From contig NC_069362.1 in assembly GCF_021730395.1 (NCBI RefSeq), forward strand, positions 2,666,001 through 2,730,000: a DNA stretch of 64,000 nucleotides. The letters run 5' to 3'. This DNA is from Mercenaria mercenaria. Taxonomy: Eukaryota; Mollusca; Bivalvia; Venerida; Veneridae. The notes under the pieces are model-generated. The model saw only the letters and a program-made list of their open reading frames with translations, was not told the origin of the DNA and did no database searches. How positions within the stretch are numbered: the first letter of the stretch is position 1; each line of letters opens with the position of its first letter. The position numbers were made by a program, and so were the translations under genes. Of this stretch, positions 11,580 through 22,166 are shown piece after piece.

Positions 11580-12215
11580 ATATATATATACACAGGGTTG
11601 CCAATAAGTTTTTGTTGAACAGGCTGAAATAGAAAAGTAGCTGACCAGCCAGGGGTCAGGGGGCATGCCCCCCTGGAAAATTTTGAAATTCAGCGCTGGA
11701 ATTCTGGGGCATTTTGCATGTCGCCTCGATGTAGTGAACATTTGTGTCAAGTTTCATCGAAATCCTTCAAGGGGTTCAAGAGTTACAGAGCGGACACAAA
11801 ATTGCTAATGGACGGACGCACGGACACTGGTGTCAGCAGGGCACTAGATAACTTTTGGAGACAGGTACCCATACCCTCAGGACGGGGAATGTTTCGTTGT
11901 TTTAAGACAAAAAGGGCAAGTTTTTAGCCATATATGATGTTACTACTTTTCACACTTATTAATACTGTTGTCAATCATTTCTAACTAATGTAACTATACT
12001 GCAGCTGTAACTTTTCTTGGAGGAACTATAATATAACTTAAAAGAGAGTTCATATCTAGTTGTCACGAGTTGTGTCAAACGACCTATTATAAGGGGAATT
12101 TTCTTCTGAGAAAGGGGAAAAAAACATATTATTTTATGAGGGGAATGGGGCCCATATTTGGTCCCAAAAAGGCCAAATGAGTGCCCTGCTGTCATAACAT
12201 AATATGTCCCTTCTA
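11580..12215 (+). repeat. Repeat O1, split by a TIR element
   Basis: Before 11834 the sequence has 'tcaagtttcatcgaaatcc', 'gttcaagagttacagagcgg' and a GGACGGACGCACGG tract. After 12190 it resumes with 'ataacataatatgtccc'. The same order, uninterrupted, occurs in O2 at 44.9-45.1 kb ('cactggcgtcataacattat'). Confidence 0.5.
11835..12190. mobile_element. Non-autonomous TIR element with 3-bp target duplication
   Basis: The ends AGCAGGGCACT and AGTGCCCTGCT are exact inverted repeats of 11 bp. GTC is present on both sides (11832-11834 and 12191-12193), while the uninterrupted relative at 45.08 kb has one GTC. No transposase is encoded. Length is 356 bp. The family is not identified; a 3-bp duplication fits CACTA- or Harbinger-type transposases. 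Confidence 0.6.
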
Positions 12216-12336
12216 GCTTATATAAATGATTCTAGACATTCAGAAGCTAAGGAACAAAAATTATTTTTATTTTTATTTCAATAGTGACCTTGACTTTTGA
12301 CCACCAAGCATTGGTCATGTATCATGCAACATATTG

Positions 12337-12983
12337 TCTGGTCAGCTTTTCTCCTAAACTATCAAAGCTATTGCTTTGAAACTTGCAACTCTTGTTCACC
12401 ATCAATAGCTGACCCTGTACAGCAATCTTGAAACATAACTCCATCCTGCTTTTTGCAAGAATTATGGCCCCGTTTGGACTTAGAAAATACCAGATTTCTT
12501 GGTTAAGTTTTATGTTTAGGTAAACTTTTCTCCTAAACTATCAAAGCTATTGCTTTGAAACTTGCAACACTTGTTCACCATCATAAGCTGACCCTGTACA
12601 GCAAGAAACATAACTCTATCCCATTTGGACTTAGAAAATACCAGATTTCTTAGTTACGTTTTATGTTTAGGTAAAGTTTTCTCCTAAACTATCAAAGCTA
12701 TTGCTTTGAAACTTGCAACACTTTGTTCACCATCATATTAAAGTTGACTCTGTACAGCAAGAAAAATTAAATCCATCCCGCTTTTTGCAAGAATTATGGC
12801 CCCTTTTGAACTTAGAAAATTAGATTTCTTGATTAAGTTTTGCATTTAGGTCAACTTTTCTCCTTAGCAGTCAAAGCTATTGTTTTAAAACTCAGAGCTG
12901 TTATTTGCCATTAAAAGCTGACTCCACACAACAAGTACCATAACTCTGTATTGCTTTTTGCAAGAATTATGGCCCTTTTTGGT
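12337..12983 (-). mobile_element. Partial D-family array (D5)
   Basis: Four or so diverged copies of the 175-bp D monomer lie on the minus strand (plus-strand marker 'ctatcaaagctattgctttg'). Neither family end is present; on the right it stops at a hairpin repeat at 12987. Confidence 0.6.
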
Positions 12984-12986
12984 CTC

Positions 12987-13052
12987 GGTATTTTTCTCTT
13001 CACATATCTGTCTCGGCCTACCGGCCTCGACGATATGTGCAGAGAAAAATAC
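12987..13052. repeat. Inverted repeat, 'GGTATTTTTCTCT' hairpin
   Basis: GGTATTTTTCTCT and CACATATC on the left pair with GATATGTG and AGAGAAAAATACC on the right, around CTCGGCCTACCGGCCTCG. It abuts D5 and is probably the end of a further repeat whose body continues to about 13090. Confidence 0.6.
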
Positions 13053-13734
13053 CCTCGATGTACCCCTAGCTCTGATATATCCTGGTAACACACTCTCACA
13101 CATACTATAACTATTACATATAATTGCTACGTGCAAAACAAACATGTTACATTTTAAATTCTAAAAGAAATCTCTATAACCTCATAAAATGTAATGAAGT
13201 TTTATGTTAAACGCAATTGATTTTTTAAAAGTAATAAACATAATGTATCAATCTTTGAAAGAATATACGTAACATTAAAAAGAATAACTATTAAACTAAG
13301 TACAACTTACAAAAACCTGCTACTCACGTTGCGGATCCCTTTGTGTAAAGTATTTATAAACTTGCTCTATCTTATCCCACAAATATCAAATTACCGGAAG
13401 ACTTGTGTAAACCGATGCAGGCTTATCTCGCGAAAGCATGACTAATAAACAACATGTGTAGGTGAATTTAGAATAATTTATACATGTGTATAGAATGCAG
13501 TTTTTTCCTGAACAGTTTTAAACTGGTAAAAAAGATATCCGTTTCCGAAAATAGACAATCTCATGCGATTTTGTAACATAATTAATGATAATGTTTGATG
13601 TGCGAATGACCTATTATTTATAAGCGCATGTTCAGGCATAACTATCTTTAAACTATTATAGCAAAATTACACCAGTTAATTTCATAAATGAAAACATTTA
13701 AACAGACTTTCTATCCAAACTAATTCCGACGTCT

Positions 13735-13805
13735 AAGTCTGACGTCTATTAGACGTCGTGGTTATGACGTTGGTTAGTCTAACCAACGTCGGTACGACGT
13801 CAGGT
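13735..13805. repeat. Palindromic GACGT-rich repeat
   Basis: GACGTTGGTTAG and CTAACCAACGTC are inverted around a single T, flanked by further GACGTC/GACGTCG words. This looks like the end of a MITE; no partner end is found nearby. Confidence 0.5.
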
Positions 13806-14791
13806 GTTTACTGGGAAAATAGCAATTGACAAAACAGACTTGTCCAAATAATAAGACGTTTCGCGACAGCGTGATAACTTTTGACTGTCGCTGTCTCCAC
13901 CTCTGTCTCAGCCTCTGTCTCCATTAGAGGGATGACAACTATAAAATATCAGATCATAAAATATGTCATACTTCAATTTAAAAATCTGGCATGTATCCTT
14001 TTGAAAACTCAGTGAACAAAAGTAGTTCTGGCTATCATAACTTAACCGCCACTATATTTATTTTCTGATGGTCGCATCCATTAAGCTTAGAGATTTGCGA
14101 CACCATATAAACATCTCTTGAGCTGAAATCTTTTTGCTAAAACAAATAACTATAAAAGTAATTTTAAACTTCTTGTGCTAAAATTAGTGCAAATTATTAT
14201 TATCTGATCAGCTAGCTGGTTATGTTTTGAATAAATCCACGAGTTCACCAAAAGCTGATGAACTTAATCTTTAAATCAACTGTATATTATTATTATTTTT
14301 CACTTAATTTTACTCTGTATTTATATAAAATATTACCTTGTCACGAAGGCGTATGTGCCTGTCAAATCTCAAATATTCCCGCCAAATTTGACTGGTTACC
14401 CAAAATTTGGTGTGTTAAAAAATTCCGTATTCACACATGTACAAAATGTGGGTAAATATTGAAAATTAGATTTCAATGTTTATCTTAGTTCAATGTATTG
14501 ACAGTTTAGATAGATCTATTACATTATACATTGTATTAGCACATTTCTGAAAAGATCTTACTATTTTTAGTTAGGCCCGGAGAACCAGTCAAGTTGACCC
14601 CCGCCAAAATGTCAACATCGATTATTGGAGCTGAGTAATTCAGTCACATATTTAACATTTTCGTGAGATCGGTAATGCTTTTGTAGACAAAAGAATTTAA
14701 TTGTCAAACTCTTGTCATAAGAGAGTCGAGTTATATATATTACATGTTGATTACATGAACTCGTTAACATTTATGCAACAGTTGTTTTAAT

Positions 14792-14815
14792 ATTCGGATA
14801 AGATCTTATCCGAAT
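14792..14815. promoter_or_regulatory. 24-bp perfect palindrome
   Basis: ATTCGGATAAGA is followed directly by its exact reverse complement, centred on AGATCT. It is not part of any repeat family visible in the window and lies about 1 kb upstream of the PPxY gene start. A regulatory role is only a suggestion. Confidence 0.4.
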
Positions 14816-15734
14816 TATGTAGACTGTAATAGCTAATGCATGTATGTCTAGACGAGCTGAGAGTGTTCGGAAAGGTAAACTATATATCGTAGACAAGAAA
14901 TGTTGATAAGACTGTGTATGGTGATTGGTGTGAAATATGCCCTTTGTCCGGTTAATTGGACATTTGGGGGCAGAACAGCAACTGGTCACTGTCTATAGTG
15001 TATATAGATATAATATATAGTTAGAACTTTGAGGTGGTAACTATATATATCAAATCAGAAAATAGCCTTCCTAATAAGCCATATGAGTAAGGTAACGAAA
15101 GCCCTTCTCTGTTAAAGGGAGTGTAGTCCAACAAATTTGACGCGATCTCGGAAATATTGAGATAATTTTTTCATTTGGGCAATATATATCCCCACTCGCG
15201 TCAAACACTCGAAAGACCAAAATAATGGTCTTACATAGACTAAGTGTGACCATGCTGCAACAAACCACAGACACTAGCTTGCGTTCTTAGTGAAATTACC
15301 CTTTCTGGCAAAACTCATCTGGCAACATCTCACGACTGATGACTCTTGTGCTGTTAATGACAACTAACAATTGTATGTTGAATATATATTGTTTATGTAA
15401 AGTTTGTTAAAAATCAAATACTGTATAGTTGCTGTTCATTACTTACAGTATATTATTTATCAATTCATAAAAAAGCTATTTTACAGGAAAAACAATGTTA
15501 CCCTTCAAATGACAAAACTAAACTGGAACTTTTTTATTGTGCTGCAATCTCTGAAAAGTTGTGACATCATTTCTGTTTAAGGACATTAATTTACATTTGT
15601 TTACTTTGACAGACCTACTAGTTATGATTTGCATTGTTGAATGTAGTATTTGTTTACAGAGCACCTGACTAAAACGGTAACAATTTACATATCATAGCAT
15701 CATCAAACCAGAACATATAAATTCATTTTACAGA

Positions 15735-15769
15735 ATGATACAACAATGATGTTCCTACCATTCAAATAG
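15735..15769 (+). promoter_or_regulatory. Two upstream mini-ORFs in the PPxY gene leader
   Basis: A splice acceptor (TTTTACAG, ending 15733) would start the first coding exon. In the 43 nt before the main ATG lie a 4-codon ORF (ATG 15735, stop ending 15749) and a 7-codon ORF (ATG 15746, TAG 15767-15769). If the leader is as predicted, both would dampen translation. This is inference. Confidence 0.4.
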
Positions 15770-15776
15770 AAAAGTT

Positions 15777-18700
15777 ATGGCTTCACCAAACTTGTCAGAA
15801 AGAGCGCACACTCAGACATGCATTGAGCATGGTCAAAGACTTAGAAATGAAGGAAAACTTGGTGTGCCTGGAGGTCGGAGACTGTGGAGACAAATGCTCA
15901 TTGGGTTTATTTGTGCAGCAAGTCTAGGAGTGATCATGTTGATATTGGGAAGTGTATTTATTGGGAATGCTGTCAAAGGTGACACATCCATTACAGTAAT
16001 GTTATGTGTACTAGGAATGGGTAAGTTTTGGCAGTCATTGCACTTTATAATTACTTGCTGTATTGTTAGAAGATACAAATGAAGAAATATATTTTCATAA
16101 TTGTTTATTTAAGATATTTTCAGGCACAAACAGGTAGTTTGGTAGAACTGCTTGCCTTCCATTACTTAGCTGGATAGTTGACACACATTTTAACTTTGAG
16201 TTCTACATTGACCAACAGTGGTGATAGCAAGTAGTTCCAAATCATAGACTTAAACAACTCAGTGACTGAAGTCCCATATTGATACATCTTGCCCACAAAA
16301 TTTACAGTAAACGAATCCTTGTCTGAACAAATGTATTTCAGTCTGCAGGTTGATTATCCTAGTCAAGAACAATGTGAGTTATCTTTATGAAGGCGTTAGC
16401 CGAAACGTTAATGCGAGAAACAACTATAGAGAAAACTTACATCATGTTGTTGTTGAAATACCTACTGCATTGCTAGTGGGTTTGAAATCCTCTTCCTGAC
16501 TTCGTTTCAGTCAACAATCTGATAAATCTTTACTTAACTTTATTTCAGTCTGTGAGCTGATAATCCTAGTTGTGCCTTTTTTCAGTTGATGGGCATTTAT
16601 TTTTGCCGTTATTTAAGTCTGCATGTTGATAATCTTCTTCTTGACTGTATTTGAGTCCGGGGCAGTTAATGTTTTTGTCTTTATTTCAGTGTGTGAGTTA
16701 ATAATCCACTTCTTGACTTTATTTCAGTGTGTGGGTTGATAATCCTTGTTGGGACAGGAATCCTGGGAAAGATGTTACTATCACGAAAAATGAGAACTGG
16801 TGAAGGTCAGCTGAATCGACACCATCATCCTGATGCTTGTCCTTATGCTTGTTCAAGTCAGTATAAATATTTTCTCTTAAATCACAATTCAGTCTCATTA
16901 TAAGGCAAACGGCTTAGACATAGATGGGTTAAGGTATCCATTATTCACTATTTAACCAGTCCAGTGTGTTTTATTGTGCTCCGCCCCCTATTTCCAGAGT
17001 TATGGCCCCTGAACATGCTGAAATAGTCAAAAGTGCACATTTTCACCATGTGACATGCCTAGCTCAAAAAGTATTTGATATAAATTTATAAAACCTTGCA
17101 TGAGTCTTAATCACGATATGAACTTGCGCACCTCCTATTTTTCATCTGGTCCGCCCCCTATTTCCAGAGTTATGGCCCCTGAAAAAGTCAAAAAAGCACA
17201 TTTTTGCCTTGTGGCGCGCCTAGCTCAAAAAGTATTACAATATAAATTAATTAAACCTTGCATGAGTCTTTATCATGATATGAACTTGTGCACCTCCTAT
17301 TTTTCATCTGGCTCTGCCCCCTGTATCCAGAGTTATGGCCCCGGAAATAGTAAAAAATACACATTTTCACCTTGTGACGCGCCTTACTCACAAAGTATTA
17401 CATATAAATTGATTAAACCTTGCACGAGTCTTTATTAATTATGATATGAACTTGCGCACCTCCTATTTTTTGTCTGCCGCCGCCCCCTATTTTCAGAGTT
17501 GTGGCCCCTGAAATAGTCAAAAATGCACATTTTCACCTTGTGACACACCTAACTCAAAAAGTATTACATATAAATTGATTAAACCTTGCATGAGTCTTTA
17601 TTATGATATGAACTTGCGCACCTATTTTTTGTCTGCCTCCGCTCCCTATTTTCAGAGTTATGGCCCCTGAAATAGTCAAAAATGCACATTTTCACCTTGT
17701 GACGCACTTAGTTAAAAAGTATATGATATAAATGGATAATAACTTGCATGAGTCTTTATCATGATATAAACTTGCACACCTCTTATTTTTTGGCTGGCTC
17801 CTTCCCCTATTTTTTAAGTTATGGCCCCTGAAATAGTCAAAAAATGCACATTTTCACCTATTTATGTGCCTAGCTTAAAAAATATTTGATGTAAATTCAT
17901 GAAACCTTGCTTGAGTCTTTATCATAATGTGACCTTGCACACTTGGCATATTCTTGAGAATCTTAGCACTTATTACAGAGTTATGGCCCTTGAAATAGCC
18001 AGAATAGTGGATTTTTTGTTTGTGATGCTCATAGCTCAAAAAGTATATGGCCTAGAATAATGAATCCTTTTCATTAAATGTTTGTTGAGGCTATACCCCA
18101 TTAAGATTGCAAACATTTGAATTATTTCCCCTTATTTGTGACAAATGTACCAGTGGGGGGCACACCCTGTGTCCTACAGACACATTCTAGGTTTTGGTTG
18201 TCTTGTATTAGCCCTTATCATATGCCATTGCGACCACTCTGCTCTGTTCACCATTCAATCAGTATCTTTTTGGTACGCACCCCTTTTAACAGTTAATGGT
18301 ACTGTCCAAATTGGAAGATGGGCAAGTTCAGTTCATTATAGAAATTTAGCAGGTTAAGGGTTAGAGGTTAGATTTTTTTTGTCAAGAGAATGTTTTGCAG
18401 TACTTGCTGTCAGTACTAGTATTTTAGACGGAATGGCAAACTGGGAGGTTACATTTTAAACTGGTCTCTAAAACATTTTATTGTCTGAAGTACATTGCAA
18501 GTTTTAGAGATAAAAAGGATCAAGGTGTATAAAATGTTTTTGGGGGTCATTCTATGGTAGGTTAAAATCTCAGTGTCTAAGACTGATTACCGGTACATAC
18601 CAATACTGTTAGCTTGAGAACATAACAATCTTGCGTATCTGTGTTAACCAGGCTTTTCCCATACCCGAGGGACAGCATGGAATAGAAAACTGAGCGCTAG

Positions 18701-19571
18701 TGAAGTTTTTTATCCATGCTGCCCAAGCATCGGGAAACCACCTGTCTTACTCAGGCAGACATGTTAGATCATTTTTCATGCTCACCATTAATATTATTGC
18801 AACAAGTTATTGTAAATTAAAAATCACATACACTGTGACGTCAAATTAGACATCAGTATGTGCATGTATAGCTTATCTTCTGCTACCGTGACAACCATGT
18901 CTTTCCCCTTTAGGTAGGCAAGAATGTTAGGACTATTGCCATCAAACTTCATAGCTTGAGAATGAAAATTACTCACCCAGTTACTTCAGATAGGCCATCA
19001 AGAGTGGGGCATGTATTTGATTTACTAAATGGTCTTGTTTCATGTTGTTAAAAATTCACATTTTGTTGTAAATTTGTGCTGTTAAAAAGACTTTATTTAA
19101 CCTTTAGCCTGGTGGTGGCAAGTGATTTTGCCTTTGCGACCAGTGCAGACCAAGATCAGCCTGCACATCCATGCAGGCTGATCATGGTCTACACTGTTCA
19201 CCATTTAGTCAGTATCATTTTGGTAAGTACCCCTTGTGAGAGTAAATAATACTGTCCAAATTGAAAGATGGGCAAGTTCATTATAGAAATTTAGCAGGGT
19301 AAGGGTTAATCTTTGTACTCCTGTTTGCTTTTCAGTCATTTATACTCCCTCTCAAGATCAGCTCAATGGTCCTGTTTTCCAAGATCCACCACCAGCTTAC
19401 GAGATGGTGATATTTTCACGGAATCAACAGCGTTTATCAGATGAAAACAGTGTAGCTGGCAGTATAGAATTCAATGATGGCACAAGATGTACCTCACAGC
19501 CAGTTTTAATGTCTCCGCCAAAATATTCCATTGCCGCTGCTCCGCTTCCACAATATGGAGATCCTGTATGA
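15777..19571 (+). CDS. Two-pass membrane protein with PPxY motifs (complete, 3 exons)
   Basis: Exons 15777-16020, 16728-16856 and 19336-19571 join in phase 1/phase 1 to a 202-residue protein ending in TGA. Residues 1-39 are polar and end in a basic cluster (RRLWRQ). Hydrophobic segments at about 40-63 and 71-97 are predicted membrane spans with a very short loop. The C-terminal tail is probably cytosolic and carries PPAY (143-146), PPKY (185-188) and LPQY (195-198). PPxY motifs bind WW domains, notably of NEDD4-family ubiquitin ligases, so an adaptor or trafficking role is plausible. The two-pass-plus-PPxY layout resembles vertebrate TMEM51, but I cannot show homology and assign no name. Exon 2 ends GCTTGTTCAA before GTCAGT; exon 3 follows TTTTCAG. 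Intron 1 has repeated copies of the exon-2 acceptor, and intron 2 holds a J array and two K repeats. Confidence 0.82.
16331..16748 (+). promoter_or_regulatory. Serially duplicated splice-acceptor segment before exon 2
   Basis: The motif 'tttatttcagt(c/g)tgtg(a/g)g' followed by 'ttgataatcc' is present at the true exon-2 acceptor (AG 16726-16727) and in copies with AG at 16340-16341, 16547-16548 and 16688-16689. More worn copies lie near 16509 and 16617. Each copy thus includes the pyrimidine tract, AG and the first 15-20 bases of exon 2. Confidence 0.7.
16940..18060. repeat. Tandem array J, about seven monomers of about 163 bp
   Basis: 'agagttatggcccc' or a close variant recurs at 16996, 17166, 17329, 17495, 17654, 17816 and 17977. 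Each unit also has 'aatagtcaaaaatgcacatt' and 'ccttgcatgagtcttta'. It lies wholly in intron 2 of the PPxY gene. Terminal hairpins like those of A-E are not obvious. Open frames through it follow from monomer phase. Confidence 0.75.
18195..18357 (+). repeat. K repeat copy 1
   Basis: It carries 'gttcaccattcaatcagtat', 'cttttaacagttaatggtac' and 'aatttagcaggttaaggg', shared with the copies at 19110 and 34190. It lies in intron 2 of the PPxY gene. Confidence 0.55.
19110..19312 (+). repeat. K repeat copy 2, with foldback head
   Basis: It starts with an inverted repeat: GTGCAGACCAAGATCAGCC faces GGCTGATCATGGTCTAC across 'tgcacatccatgca'. The K body follows ('tgtccaaattgaaagatggg'). It ends 24 bp before the acceptor of exon 3 of the PPxY gene. 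Confidence 0.6.
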
Positions 19572-20176
19572 TAGAAATAGTGCTTTTGCTGTGGAGAACT
19601 CGCTATTGTGTTTGTATCACACATGTTTTGTAACAGTGATTCTTGTTTTGAAATTCGTGATAGCAAAAGCAATGTTATTATGTGTCAGTCATAAACACTG
19701 CATATTTTGTTTTTACTTTTATCGAGGCCAAAATTCTTGCGTTATGTTTTTGCTGCTCTTCAAAGAAGAGGTCATTGTTTTAATTATTTTTATGCTACCA
19801 TTGAAGAAGAGGGTGTTTGTTGCTTTACTGAATACAAGATGGAAGAAAAGGAGTATTTAGTGTAATAGATGTAATTTATATAAAACCGAGATTTGAATCA
19901 AAAGTTACTGCATCCTCTTAAAACAGAAATATATTGTGGTATGAATTGGGAATTGGAAGAGGCAAATAGATATAGAATACAAATGATAAATATGTATTTC
20001 AAATGTGCAGCAATAGTTGTTCAGCAAATACTACGAGGACAACACTGCCTGTTTACCCTTCATCCTGAAACAGTCGTTTTTAAAGGGACATGCCTCCAGA
20101 TTTTTAGGACAGTCTCAAATTTTCAAAATGAGTTTCACTAGGTAAATACTGCTTAGAACTCACTTCGGTTTTAGTT
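19572..20176 (+). other. Likely 3' UTR and downstream DNA of the PPxY gene
   Basis: No repeat family is recognised here, and the frames present (19531-19860, 19893-20141) overlap the stop or lack coding character. A polyadenylation-type AATAAA occurs at 20797-20802 and another at 22193, so the transcript end is not fixed. Confidence 0.35.
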
Positions 20177-20705
20177 TTTATTATGCCCCATTTCAAAGAA
20201 GAAAGAATATATTATTTTGCTCATGGGTTGGTTTGTCTGTCAGTAGAGCATTTGGTTTTCAGTCAATAACTTGAGAATGCTTTGGTCTACTGTGGTCAGA
20301 CTTCATTGGATGATTGCATGCCTTTGATCAGTAGGTTACTACTATTGTTTCCATTAGGTCAAATGTCAAGGTTACAGTGACTTCCAGATTGAAAATAGTT
20401 TCAAATCAATATCTGGAGCACTTTATGGGCTTACAACTGACCAAAGTGCGTAGGATAATTGTCATTGGTTAGGAGATAACTTTTACTGATTTTGAGTCAG
20501 TACCTCAAGGGTCAGGGTCACAGTGACCTTGATATTGAAAATTGTTTCTGATTAATTACTGGAGAATGCTTGGACATTTGGCCACCAGACTTCAAATCTT
20601 CTGTAGTCAGTAGATGTCCCCTGTCATAAGGTCAAGGTCACAGCATAATACATTACCAGTTTCAACAGACAGGCCATCAAGGGGGACATACATAATTTAC
20701 AAACA
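20177..20705 (-). repeat. Repeat P, GGTCA-rich array on the minus strand
   Basis: Two to three worn units contain 'aggtcaaggtcacag' or 'gggtcagggtcacag' and 'tggtcagacttc'. The left edge 'ttatgccccatttcaaag' and the right edge 'gggggacatacataattt' suggest a C-like terminal structure. A related fragment lies at 18.9-19.0 kb. Confidence 0.4.
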
Positions 20706-21929
20706 GCTCTAATTTGAAATTGCTAACAAAAGTATTTCCTAAATTTCATTTTATAAAAAGATTTAAAAATACATCAATCTGGATGCATGCCCCTTTAATA
20801 AATGAACTCCAAACCTTTGCCTTAAATTTCAGTTTGAAACTGAATATTTAAAAAGAGGGGTTTTGTATTATTCTGAATTTGCTTATTGTTGTTTTATGCC
20901 TTGAATACCTCTACATTGTCAGTCAAACTGTTGTTAAATCACTCTGCTGTTACCTGATCAGTCTGAATCCATGCATTTATTTAGCAACTCTCAATTTTGC
21001 TGTTGAACTATTTCACTGTAGTCTGATTTCTTTGTTGAATTACCTTCACTGTAGTCTGATTTTTGTTGTTAAATTAATTTTGTTACTGTCAATTTTATGT
21101 GTAAGCTATTCATGTTCTCAGAAATGGGTTGTATATTTCAAGCAATTGATATATATTTAGAAATTGCTGTAAACCTTTTATATTTCATTGTCCCATTAAA
21201 TACATACAGTAATTTGGGGTTTATAAACTTTTTTACCAGTTAAAAAAGCTGTAAAGATTACCAGTAGGCTTTCATGTGAACTTTTGTATGCTGTTATAGA
21301 TTAAAAAGCTGCTAAAAATTTATTCTCTCAAAGAGATGTCCACCAGATATGGATCTTCATCCTAGTGTATTATATCAAAATTCAGGAAATCATATAGACT
21401 GTTAATTACTTAACATTATAAAATTAATATTAATAATGTTGATGGATGCTATGAAATTCAGCAAGAATTTTGATATTTTGCATGACCCCATGAGCTGTTA
21501 ATTTAAAATGATCGAGTTTTTTTTTTGTTTTTTTTTTATAAAATACAAAACTTTACCGTATTTATCTGTATATAAGGTCTTTACCCCAGGGCTAGACTCA
21601 TTCACACATAAATACAAGTGGGAATCAGCTACGGACATGTGGAACTTGCTGCAGTGTAATGTGATTATTGACCAAAAAGATATTAATTCAATGAAAATGA
21701 AACTGCAGAAAAGTCTGAACTGCCCAGCATACCGCTACCAGAAAGTATTCTCTTCTCTTAAATTTGATCTGTTCTAATTTGGTGTGCATCAGGAGTATAT
21801 TAGCAAGACAAATGAAAGTTTATCCTCCAGGACGGCTTGCTTTCAAAGATTTTTGTTGAGCCCTGGGCCTGTATTCACAATTCGCAATTTAAACCTTAAG
21901 TTTAGACTCAAGAATGGCAAATATTCAAA
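20706..21929. other. AT-rich stretch without recognisable gene
   Basis: It includes short T-rich duplications around 20990-21080 ('cactgtagtctgatttc' repeated about 50 bp apart) and T runs at 21519-21540. The open frame at 21508-21777 has no recognisable family. Confidence 0.3.
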
Positions 21930-22166
21930 TGAGCCATGCCATGAGAAAATCAACATAGTGGGTTTGCGACCAGCATGGATCCAGACCAGCCTGCGCATCC
22001 GTGCAGTCTGGTCAGGATCCATGCTGTTCGCTAACGGTTTCTCTAATTGCAGTAGGCTTTCAAAGCGAACAGCATGGATCCTGACCAGACTGCGCAGATA
22101 CGCAGGCTGGTCTGGATCCATGCTGGTCGCAAACCCATTATGTTGGTTTTCTCATGGCACGGCTCA
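21930..22166. mobile_element. Foldback MITE with nested inverted repeats
   Basis: The ends TGAGCCATGCCATGAGAAAA and its inverted partner ending TTTTCTCATGGCACGGCTCA begin arms of roughly 110 bp. Inside each arm the words AGCATGGATCC and GGATCCATGCT themselves alternate in both senses (CCAGACCAGCCTGCG against GTCTGGTCAGG). No ORF of its own is present; translated frames across it are palindrome artefacts. Confidence 0.8.

Larger units (their letters stand above)
11089..15733. other. Intergenic region between divergent TRAF-like and PPxY genes
   Basis: The TRAF-like gene reads left from 11088 and the PPxY gene reads right from 15777, so any promoters of both lie here or in unseen 5' UTR exons. 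The left half is repeats (O1, D5, hairpins). The stretch 13.1-15.7 kb is largely non-repetitive and contains a 24-bp perfect palindrome. I see no further exon that I can defend. Confidence 0.5.

Noticed and set aside
12885-13145. 86-codon minus-strand frame
   Set aside because: It spans the end of the D5 array and an inverted repeat; no family resemblance.
17100-17438. 112-codon frame in intron 2 of the PPxY gene
   Set aside because: It consists of two J monomers read in one frame; the repeat inside the protein mirrors the DNA repeat.
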